Shown here: positions 33,067-42,562 of the stretch, piece after piece
How the letters are laid out: every line of letters begins with the position of its first letter
How positions within the stretch are numbered: position 1 is the stretch's first letter
Source of the DNA: Apostichopus japonicus
Lineage: Eukaryota; Echinodermata; Holothuroidea; Aspidochirotida; Stichopodidae
Assembly: GCF_037975245.1 (NCBI RefSeq)
Contig: NC_092582.1
Span: forward strand, 17,200,577-17,264,576
Direction of reading: 5' to 3'
Length of the DNA: 64,000 nucleotides
Notes under the pieces: model-generated
Seen by the model: the letters and a program-made list of their open reading frames with translations, nothing else
What the model was told of the DNA's origin: nothing
Databases searched by the model: none
Position numbers and translations under genes: made by a program

Positions 33067-35517
33067 TCAGAAAAGGTACTTCTTCTCCAGATATTCTGAG
33101 TTTAAACCTTGAAATGGTTCACTCAGTGAATCAAAGTTTTCTTCAAGTTTCTCAAGTATGACAGACGGTTCCTCTGGTGAGTCTGCGTACCTCTTAAAAC
33201 TTTCAATTGTTGAAGCTTTCAAGTTTCCTACAATGTTCTTCACCATACTGGACACACTTTCAATAACAAATGAAGTGCTTGACATGGTCATAGAACTACA
33301 TGATCTCAATTTTGAAACAAAAAGAGCAGCTTCTGTACAAACACCATGTTCATCAAAGTCTAATATTTCAGGTGAAACTTCACAAACAGGTTCATAATCA
33401 GATGTAGACTCGCTATCATTGTCCTGCTGTTGGTTTACATTTGCTGGTACAATCCCATGGTTTTCACAGGGTTCATCGGTAGGCCTATGTGGTTCCTCTT
33501 CAGACATTTTATCAGAATGTACATTAACCAAATGTTTTCTGTAGGAACAGTATCTTGTGAAAGTTCGCATACATCCATCCTGGTAACACATGTATGTTGA
33601 GGAATCACTATTAATACCATGTAACACTTTTAGATGCCACCGTAAACTTGAAAGGGGCAAATCCCTCTTACATACATAACATGTGTACCCCATGAGCCCA
33701 GCCCTAGTCACAGAATCAAAACTACAGTACGAAGAGGAGGCTGACCTTGAGGTCTGCTAGACGCTTCAAAAATTTCAAGCGAGGGCCAGTTTTTGGGATC
33801 CATGCCCTTACATCCTCTTCTCCAAGCAAGAATAATGCTTCTTTGTCGATTTCATTTTCTGTTCAGAAGGCAAAAAGACAAGTATATAAGTTGGTCTAAT
33901 CTGTAGTTAACCCCAAATAGAATAAACATTTACAGAACAGCGGAGTGTAGCAAGTAACGCTACAGTACAGTATGCCAACTGTAATCCTTTTGCGGAGCTG
34001 GATAAAAAATGTTTATCTCCTAGGAAGGGAGTTGAACTAAAATTGTCCACAATTTCTTCCATGTTTTCATGTAAAAAACAAAACTTTCCCTCCAATTGCT
34101 AAAATTTCCCTTCAAGTAAACAAATATCCCAGGGAGGAGCCTCCCAGCTTCCCAACTCTTTCCACCTATGGCCTTTTGTATCATTTTGCAATTGCCGATT
34201 AAATATGGGATATACTGTTCTGTAGCTGATACCGTTAATCACACAATTTAATAGGGAGAATATTGAAGTGTACAGTTGATATTAATAGAGTAGCTTGCAC
34301 TGTGTGCCTACATAGTGGCACTCCACGAACCCTCAAAAACAGTAGTAAACTCAGTGTTCTACAGGAGGGTACATTACAGCAATATAACACACATCAATTT
34401 ACAAAAGTGGGCTGTCAATCTCATATGGTGGACGTTGGGGGTATTTGGGGGCAGCGATAATTTTTAGGGGGACATGTGACATGCCACTAAACCCACCCTC
34501 ACCGAGCAAACAGCCCTTTAAGAACTGTCTCATCTATTCCTTTCTAAAATTGTGTGATATACTCCACTCTTGAAACATGATTTAGCATGCTACTTAATCT
34601 CTGAGTCTTGTTAATGCAAAATAACTAAAATAAAACACAGTTGATGGTGTGACTGATAAGGCACAGTAGTTTTCTGGAAAATTGAAGAGTGCTAGCCTAC
34701 TGCAGTACTTGCAACACAATGAGTGCTTGGGTTACGTGCATCTAGTATAGGCTACAATGAGTGACTAGGCTAGTATATAGGCTAGTACGTGGTGCAATGT
34801 ACTACCATATAGCCCATATGCGAAGGATTGAAGTGGTTGACGGCCCTAAGTATACTTTTCTTCATTATTCGATCCCTCTTCTTGAGCAAGTAGCCCAGGC
34901 CTAACATTATAAAAACGTGTTGATGAAAAAAATTCAGCATTCCTAATTCCGTCCTTACACTCAGTTTTCAAATTCCTCTCACATTTCCTAGCTGCTGGGA
35001 CATTTTTGTACCCAATACTGGCAATAGGCCATTACAATACCATGTACATTTTGGTAAAAAGCGGGGACATTTTGGTTGCTAAAAATGCAGGGATGTTTTG
35101 GTCTGGGGACATTTTGACTGGATAGCTACCCTCCAAGTTCCAGAGAAACAAAATTTAAAAAAAAAGTAGCCTGGGACCTAGGTCTAGCACTAAGCAAGTA
35201 TAACACTAGTCCAGTGCTAGCTTAGGACAGACCTCAGCCTGCAGGTACAGTAGTGTACGCAGCACTGTAGGAGGCCTAGGCCTACAGCGCTATTATATCA
35301 TAATGTTAGGCTTAACATTTAGTGGTAACACTAGGCGAACGTCGCTTGTCATGTCACTAAAGTTGCATGGGTAGGCTAGGCCGTATAACCTTAGCCTACA
35401 GTAATGCCAATACATTGATTATTACTGCACAATTTACATAATATTCTTACCTTCAAAGACTTCGTGAAGCATTTCTAGGTTCCATTCTGTTAGAATGTTC
35501 TTCACGTAATGGTCCAT
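33067..35517 (-). pseudogene. SAM-domain plus C2H2 zinc-finger protein of the nested transposon
   Basis: Exon 1 (35,517-35,451, donor G|GTAAGA) reads MDHYVKNILTEWNLEMLHEVF. Exon 2 (33,858-33,746, acceptor TTCTGAACAG) continues in phase as NEIDKEALFLLGEEDVRAWI and PKTGPRLKFLKRLADLK. Together they form a compact SAM domain of about 60 residues. Immediately downstream, in a different frame, 33,711-33,067 encodes two C2H2-type fingers (YTCYVCKRDL..HLKVLH; YMCYQDGCMRTF..HLVNVH), an acidic linker and a helical segment ending FQGLNSEYLEKKYLF. Similar SAM/C2H2 multi-copy genes are common in fish and invertebrate genomes. The frame change near 33,740 and the early stop suggest a degraded gene. Confidence 0.6.
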
Positions 35518-35754
35518 GTCGATTAAAATGAGCGGAATTAGCTTAGTTTACCTGGTACACCTTGCCGTTGTGCCTGGAGTGCACTCATCAGTGTTGTGTA
35601 CGTACGTAACTGGGTGGTTAACACAATAAATTGCAGTGCAGTGCTAGTGGTGGAAGCACACAATTAAACGGAGAGCGGTTTCCCGCGCGTGGCGAGCCAA
35701 AGCATGCAGAGAACAAAGTCACGGATATGACTCATATAATGACGTACTTAGAAC

Positions 35755-35912
35755 CAATTATTGTTGGTGTAGTTAACCTCTTGCTAATGTTCAGGACTAC
35801 CTACTAAATTGGTGTACGTTGGTTACAAGTAAACAATATAATGGTTGGCTTGACCAATTACATTCCAAACAATGGAATTGGTTATGAAATTAACCAATTT
35901 GTTTTTGCAGTG
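35755..35912 (-). repeat. Right end of nested transposon: TIR and AACCAATT array
   Basis: Repeated aaccaatt, aattggt and ttggtt words lead up to the terminal CAAATTTG..GTTTTTGCAGTG, the inverse of the left end. Confidence 0.8.
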
Positions 35913-36935
35913 TTCTTCTTCTTCCCTTAAGGGTTTACGGCCTTCTCCGGTTTGTTCGGGGGGCGCTTGTGTAGAGAGTCCAGAAGGCAAAGATCCTTCG
36001 TTGATCCTTCCTACGATATCCTGGTCTGTGTCTTGTTGTCGAATAGGGGCGGTAGATGCACTTTCATGGACAGGAGGAAGCTTAGGGATAACTGAAATCA
36101 TTTCTTCATCAGTAACCCCTTCACATTCCCCGCCATCAACTAGCCAGTCTAATACCATAGTCTCCAAGGCATCCATTTTGGGCAACTCGGACTCGTTTAA
36201 CCATTCTCTGACCATATCTGTTAAGAACACGTACAAATAAAATACAAATCAATAAGAACTAAACATAACTAAAATATAATGAATTTTGTTGTTGTTACTT
36301 TCCAAGACTAAGAATAAAGAATTAAGTAAAGAAATACCTAAATGAATCAATAACTAAGTAATTATATAACTAAATGAATAAAAAAAATTAAAGGGAGAGA
36401 GAGGAGGAAGTTTGTATATACAACGTAGAAGGGGTCATTTTGATATTGAAAACAAAAAATTAGAACTAACCTAAACCTATCCATTATATTGGGACTTGTT
36501 TTGTTCTTTACTAAACAGAGCAGAAAATTAAATACAGGGTTAAAGAGTCTAATCGTAACTCTTACTGAATTTAGTTTAATTTGGAATGTCTTCTATTTTG
36601 AATTGAATAAACGATTCCTTCTAAACCTATACGTGAATATATATTCGAATTAAATGAACGTCTTACCTCTTTCTCGTTGACTGGATGATACGTTATCGCT
36701 AGGCTGATCCTCCGGACGTAAAAAATCACACATGCGCTCAAAAAATTGCTCACGTTCCCCCTCGTTCAGAATTTCCTCAGCAGCGATGACTTCCAAATCC
36801 TTAAGGCAAGAAGCAGCAACAATTTTTTGATTCGTGGCATCCATGCTTGATATTTTGGTTTTTAGTTTACGAGAGTATGAAAACTTAGAACGAATATTTC
36901 GACAAGTTGGTGATGTCAAATGACTTCTATCTTGA

Positions 36936-37150
36936 TCAAACGCGTGGGTAAGTGTGAGGCCCGCGAAACTGAAACGGCGTGACCCTGATGCTCATTTCTT
37001 TAGTGCGCATGTCTAAAAAACAATTAGAGCCGTGATTGGTTATTCGATTTAGGATGGCCCTACCACTCAATCCTTCAATGCGCATGTCTGAAATCAATCT
37101 GAGCGTGTGATTGGTTATTCGACTTAGGATAGGCCATTAACATCCTTTCC
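36936..37150. repeat. Duplicated block gtgattggttattcga..
   Basis: The sequence tgcgcatgtct..gtgattggttattcgayttaggat occurs twice (about 37,006-37,063 and 37,079-37,134). It lies upstream of the start of the minus-strand gene and contains inverted CCAAT boxes (attgg). It may be promoter DNA of that gene; this is inference. Confidence 0.6.
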
Positions 37151-37184
37151 CCCTAGACTTAAATCCATTACTGGCTCAACCTGT

Positions 37185-37605
37185 CAATCAGCCCTCGACA
37201 AACTTAAACTTCTTGTTACACAACTTTCGTTTTTTTAACTTTAACTTTAGCTAATGACTGAGTTAAACCCCTCATTCATCGAAGACACTCTGCTGGTTCC
37301 AACGCCCATTAGAGTTAGGCTCCTTATCGAACGTCAAACCTAACTTTAACCTTTATTTTTGCTAATGACTGAGTTAAACCCCTCATTCATCGAAGACACT
37401 CTGCTGGTACCAACGCCCATTAGAGTTAGGCTCCTTATCGAACGTCAAACATTAATCAGTCCTCGACAAGCTTACACAACTTTCGTTTTTTAACTTTAAC
37501 CTTTATTTTTTGTTAGTGACTGAGTTAAACCCCCTCATTCATCGAAGACCCTCTGATGGTACCAGCGTGCTTTTATATTAGCTCCTTATCGAACGTCAAA
37601 CAAAG
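37185..37605. repeat. Tandem triplicate, unit about 110-150 bp
   Basis: The block gactgagttaaacccctcat..cgaagacactctgctggt..gctccttatcgaacgtcaaac occurs three times, ending near 37,340, 37,450 and 37,602. The first and third copies are preceded by a shared extension (cctcgacaa..ttacacaactttcgttttt). No coding potential is visible. Confidence 0.85.
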
Positions 37606-37849
37606 AGTACCGGTAATCCCTAAAACTTTTCCTAACTTGAACCTTGTTTTTTTTAAGCTGCGTACCCCCCCCCCCCCCCACCTAATGGTCGGCTAAAAGA
37701 TAATCACCGGCTTCACTCTGGAGCTTTAGACTCGTGAACAAAGAGCACCTGCATTCCTTTTCTTACCTTTTTCCTTTAAAAAGAGTTTTCATCTTATTCA
37801 AAACTTCATTCGTTTTTGAACTTCCAAATTGTACTTTTCCATAACCATA

Positions 37850-38230
37850 ATGGCAAGTGCTAGGCGTTTATACCAGGCGTACGGCGAAGAGTTGAAAATT
37901 CTCTTTAAGGAGGAGTTTGAAAAGATCGTGCAAAGCGAAACTTTCGTTATGCTTTGCAACAGAGCTTAGTTTAGGATTTTCCTAAAAGAAGTGACGGTCA
38001 GAGTCAGACACAGTGGGACCAGAGATAAGAGTATATGGCTGAAAGATTCGGACCACGACGTCCAGTACAAAACTCCGGCGAGTGAAACGGAAAACAGGGC
38101 AAGTCAGGTTAGATTTTTACTGACATACCTGCTATTGGCCCAATTCGACTGGTTTGCTGTGCAGAAAGAGGCACTCCGCTACGAGTTGACGGTGGAGTTC
38201 GAGCAGGAGTTGGCCATCATCGATTGGTAG
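37850..38230 (+). pseudogene. Right-end Polinton gene (126 codons) with one in-frame TAG
   Basis: Starting at ATG 37,850 the frame reads MASARRLYQAYGEELKILFK and continues to a TAG at 37,967-37,969. It then goes on in the same frame without another stop (FRIFLKEVTVRVRHSG, LLTYLLLAQFDWFAVQKEAL, YELTVEFEQELAIIDW) to TAG 38,228-38,230. A single base change could explain the break. The composition is that of a small helical, charged protein. I do not recognise the family. It is the last gene before the right terminal repeat. Confidence 0.5.
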
Positions 38231-38502
38231 GACAACGGCTTCCAACGGCTCTTTTTAGGGCCACCAATTTCTCCAGAAAGAACAGACTGATCCGACTTCC
38301 TTAAACGTGCATTGTCTTTTTCTTTCTTTTCATTAATTTAGGTATTTATTTATTAATTTATTTTTTTGTTCTCGTTATTTATTTATTTATGTATATTATT
38401 TATTCTTAATTAGTCTCTCTTTTTCTTTTTTATATTTATGATCCACCTTGTCTCCATATGGAACAATTACCTATATAGTGAAAATACCCGGCCTCGTTAA
38501 AA

Positions 38503-38739
38503 AAACTTAGAAACTTAGTGTGGTGAAAAGTTAAGGCTACGGCATGTCATGTTTGGGGTTCATGATTCTGTGAACGTATCCCCTCACCACTTTAAAAATA
38601 AATAAATAAAATAACAGTTCTTGGCCTCTCAAAAAAAAAAAAAACTTAGAAACTTAGTGTGGTGAAAAGTTAAGGCTACGGCATGTCATGTTTGGGGTTC
38701 ATGATTCTGTGAACGTATCCCCTCACCACTTTAAAAATA
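38503..38739. repeat. Direct duplication next to the Polinton right end
   Basis: A 98-bp block, from aaaacttagaaacttagtgt through cgtatcccctcaccacttta, occurs at 38,503-38,600 and 38,641-38,739 with almost no divergence. It contains an internal inverted pair (gtggtgaaaagt / ccctcaccac). Confidence 0.85.
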
Positions 38740-38764
38740 GATCAATAAAATTAGAAAATAAATA

Positions 38765-38936
38765 AATAAAATTCATAAATAAATTCATAAAAAATTTCAT
38801 AAAAAAATTCATAAAAAAAATTCATAAAAAAAATCATATAAAAATTCATAAAAAATTCATAAAAATATTAATAACAATATTAATATTAATATAATCCCTT
38901 AACAATAGATTGTCCTACACCATCGTCACTACTACT
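38765..38936 (-). repeat. Polinton right terminal inverted repeat
   Basis: Inverse of the left end. It consists of a ttcataaaaaaa-rich inner part, aatattaataacaatattaa, then tcccttaacaatagat and the terminal CATCGTCACTACTACT. Confidence 0.9.
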
Positions 38937-40900
38937 CATATTCGTATCTAAAATTATCATCAGTAAGGAGATTATATATCATATATAACATACTTGTGGA
39001 TCGGTGGAAATTTTTTACATTCACCATGCTATGTTATATCTTGTTTGAACCGACCTGCTTTTGCGAAACATTTGCGGTCAAATTCATTGCCACAATTTAC
39101 TTATATGATATATATATTTCCTTTTCCTATTTCAAATAGAAAACACATGTGTATCCTGCAGCCTACAATTTACATCAAGAAACAGTACGGCACTTTTACG
39201 ACTGCAATACTATAAATAGTCCTATAGAATCTATTTGATATCATTTAGTATTGTCGATTTCCTGTGATCCAACATTACGGAACAGAAACAATGATCGATT
39301 GGGTTTACGATGTACGGTAGCCTAACACTGAAACGTTGGTAAGAGTTATAGCCTAACTATATGTTAACTACAAAGATTACTCAAAATACAGGGAAATATA
39401 ACAATTTACCTTGAAATGCATTCTCTCGTTCCTTCGGTTCCCTTTCTTCCACTTTCGTTTAAAACGACATCATTTATTCTCTCCACTTCCCAGCAGAAGT
39501 TAAAATGTTTCGAAATGTTCACCAGTATTGTATCGAGGAAAAGTGAGGACATTCTTCAAAGTAAGTAAGTGACTCGACACTCTGTTGTGTATATACGTTG
39601 GAATGATCACCTACTATGTTTACTATATGAACTTTTCACGTGATACTATCTTACGCATTGATGTCTTGCTTTTACTTTAAAGTTGATACATACCACTTTT
39701 GATCGACATTCACAGAAAAGAACAAATTAAGGGAAAGATTTTTGAAACGTTCGAACTTGTTTATCAGAATTTTTTTTCGTTTTGGCGTAATTTACAAATC
39801 AGCGAGTACAGTAACCTGGTCGATTGCACTGGAAATAATATCTGTTATGTAACTTAAAAATATAGAGTATGGCCTAATACTGTTACAGTGTATGAATCAG
39901 TCCATACAACAGAGAAATGAGATTATAGATCAGCCACTGGAGGTTAAAGGTGAGCATTTTTTTCAATGAGATTTCGAATGCTGTTTTTGCATTTACGTAT
40001 GTGTAGCCGGCCAAAAACGCAGTGACCAGGCGTAAATATATTTATGGGAAGATTTGGGAAGATTACAAGTGGCACCTTCAAATGAAGGTAGGGCCGGTTC
40101 ACTCTGAGATCGTGGGGACAACTTAAAAAGGCGGAATGCTCACACAAAAACAAACAAATAAGGTAAAGTGGTGTGTTTACGATGCACATGGACGTATTAA
40201 TATCAATGGGGTTACTTAAACTTAATGTCAAATTATATAAATGGGTGTAACTTACATATCTCGGAACTCTTACTTCTTATAACGACTCCACTGAGCTTAT
40301 CAGTCCCAACGAAAATAATAACAAAATCGCTGCGCGGGTCGACCGAATACAATTTGAGAACGACATTGTCTCCTTGGGGAACTTCTAGGGCGGTTCACTA
40401 AGTTGGGGACGTCTCTGGATTGAGTGTTTCTCTGGATAGCTCGCGACTCGGGGAAATAACCTCTTGGGGCGTCTCAGCTTGGGGCGTCTCTAGGAGTGAC
40501 TGTTCATCACTCGGGTTGGGTCATCGCAGGGGTTCACTTCCGGATCCAAACAAGGACGTAGAATTAAAATGGGGATTTATAGTTCCATCACAACAGAAAA
40601 TTAGCACAACAAATAATAGGGTTGCCAGATATTAGCACTGGGTGAAATATACAGTAGTTCTGCCTCCATTGGTACAGCTTCGGGTGATACACTTTTATTA
40701 AATATGAAATTCCTTGTAAAACAGTTCCAGGTGTTTACTAAAATAGAATATCCATTTGTAGAACAAGCTCCAGGTATTCACTAAACTTTTATAAAAACTC
40801 CATGGGTAAATAGCTTCAAGTGTCCATTTAACTTCTAATTAATTTAAAACTGGTCCTCTACTCTATTACTGGTGAAGTTAGTCTAAGAAAATAATTATGA
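38937..40900. other. No gene recognised
   Basis: Short frames at 38,994-39,215 and 39,944-40,231 have no domain. At 40,380-40,520 the word ttggggcgtctc recurs in a GC-richer patch. Nothing else is supported. Confidence 0.4.
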
Positions 40901-40911
40901 TCTCGTGCCCA

Positions 40912-41175
40912 ACCATTTCAAACTTATTCCTTCCCCTCCTCTCCTCTAACTATTACAAACTTAATCCTTCCCCTCTTCTCCTCTAACTATTACAAACTTA
41001 ATCCTTCCCTCTTCTCCTCTAACTATACAAGCTCGGCGTCAGTGTCTTTTCTTAATTTCCCCCCTACCATGCTACCCTATTCACTCCATCCCATAATAAT
41101 AAAATTACATCCCATAATGATAAGAATACATCCCGTAATAATAAGAATACATCCCATAATAATAGTACAAGGCAA
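40912..41175. repeat. Two adjacent minisatellites
   Basis: A 36-bp unit (cctcttctcctctaactatt acaaacttaatccttc) occurs about three times at 40,912-41,030. It is followed, after a short gap, by four copies of a unit of about 18 bases (aataagaatacatcccat and variants) at 41,088-41,170. Confidence 0.8.
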
Positions 41176-42562
41176 CTCACACATGACCACCTTAAACCAA
41201 TTAAACACAAAGGTTGGTTCATTGAATATTCATGATTTAGCCTTTGTCTCAACTTTCCCCCTCTGACTCTAGACCAGCTTGCCCTCCACTTCCTGGTATC
41301 CGAGGTCCAGTGACCAACCAGCTGTCAATTAACACTTAATAAATAATGTACCAGACACATTACTTAACTTATGGTGTCCTTGGGTACATTTAAAATAATC
41401 ATCTATCATCAAAACATTCCTATCTAACCAAAAGAAGTTATAAAATTGTCTATTTAACCCAAAGTTCTGAAAAGGGATATAGTCCAGTCAATCTATGACA
41501 AAAAATGGCTCAACCTTAAACAAATTGCAACAGAATGTTTTTTAGCAGTTTTAGACTGATAAGTGTCTGATAAACATCATATCCAAAATCGACATTGATC
41601 CTGGTTGTCTAACCCAACCAAAAAGGCGTCTTAAAACAAAATGGCGGCGGGCTTATTTTTTCAATCAATTTTCAATATATATTGCCATTAAAGACATTAA
41701 TTACAATAAAAGCATAATCAAATCATACGGCGGTACCTTTAAATAGTGAACAATGGTTGTAAATTAGATAGAAAAGAATCCGTCAGTGAGGGCGCTTTCC
41801 TCATCGCCATGTGATCATAAGTTAAGAGAGGACTATGTACGTGCAAGTTTATGTTTTCTAACTTCTTCCTTATTTAATTAATTTATAATTTTAGGTGAAC
41901 AATGTTTACATAACTTTAGCGTGGGCATAAGAGTATTGAGATAAAACGTATATTGCCTGGCAAATAATATGAAAACATGTGACTCTCCTTTGACATCACA
42001 TTGTATGGGCATCTGTTGATTTACAAAACAAGGGATTTTATCACTAAAACTGAAATTTAACTTCTTTACACATTGCCATTTTTTGTAAATAAGCAGCGAG
42101 TACTATCCATTTGCAATCGAGCTAAACTTGCAGTGCCCACATCGCTTCCTGTAGCCAATTAGTACTTTCTAACCGAGCGGCGATTCGTTTTGTGACTTGC
42201 TTTTTTTTGCGGGGGGAGGGGGTGGGGTGGGGTATCTATAGAACGGTGGTAGAGAGAAATATTTATTTTTTATTTTTGTGGGTCGCGGGGTGACAAAATT
42301 GTAACAATTTATACATTTTTTCAATGTGCTCCCTCTCACTTCAATCGGGCATGCCCCCTACTCCCCTCTTTATAAAAAACGAATTATCAAATATTGAGGG
42401 ATATTGATTTGATTGAGGAAACGATCAAATTGACGTGCTGAATCTTTTAGATGACTTTCGTGATTTTTCCTCAAACGGCGCATATGGAGTAGCTTTACAA
42501 ACCAAATATTTTACTGAAACACTGATGAAGTAAATTATACCTTGAATAATAGGTCACTACGG

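Larger units (their letters stand above)
32383..35912 (-). mobile_element. DNA transposon nested in the Polinton, 8-bp target duplication
   Basis: Ends are CACTGCAAAAACAAATTGGTT and its inverse. The flanking 8-mers ttcttctt (32,375-32,382 and 35,913-35,920) are identical. Both subterminal regions are packed with AATTGGTT/AACCAATT words. An 8-bp duplication with CA..TG ends fits hAT- or P-like superfamilies; I cannot decide between them. Inside is a minus-strand SAM/C2H2 gene but no recognisable transposase, so this copy is likely non-autonomous or internally decayed. It must be younger than the Polinton, whose minus-strand gene it splits. Confidence 0.88.
32060..36844 (-). pseudogene. Spliced minus-strand Polinton gene, interrupted by a nested transposon
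   Basis: Exon 1 is 36,844-36,667 (starts MDATNQKIVAAS, donor AG|GTAAGA). Exon 2 starts at 36,217 after TTCTTAACAG (phase-1 junction, reading on as MVREWLNESELPKMDALETM). It runs through an acidic region into the insertion site at 35,920-35,913. On the other side of the 3.5-kb insertion the acidic coding sequence resumes at 32,382 and ends at a donor-like GAT|GTAAGT (32,318). A basic last segment (RKIINKTMKKDYRVVYDKRI) ends with TAA at 32,060-32,062. An A7 run near 32,239 puts this last segment out of frame. I do not recognise the family. Confidence 0.5.
22832..38936 (+). mobile_element. Polinton/Maverick element, 16.1 kb, decayed and lacking a visible DNA polymerase
   Basis: Both ends carry the same inverted sequence: AGTAGTAG[T]AACGATGGTG at left, and its inverse with one change at right. 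The flanks catact (22826-22831) and catatt (38937-38942) fit a 6-bp duplication with one mismatch. Terminal AG, long inverted repeats and a 6-bp duplication are Polinton hallmarks. Inside lie a retroviral-type integrase with chromodomain, an adenovirus-type protease, an FtsK/A32-type packaging ATPase, double and single jelly-roll capsid proteins, and typical small genes. Removing the nested 3.5-kb transposon leaves about 12.6 kb, short for the class, and no PolB signature is seen. Several genes are frameshifted or carry stops. Confidence 0.92.
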
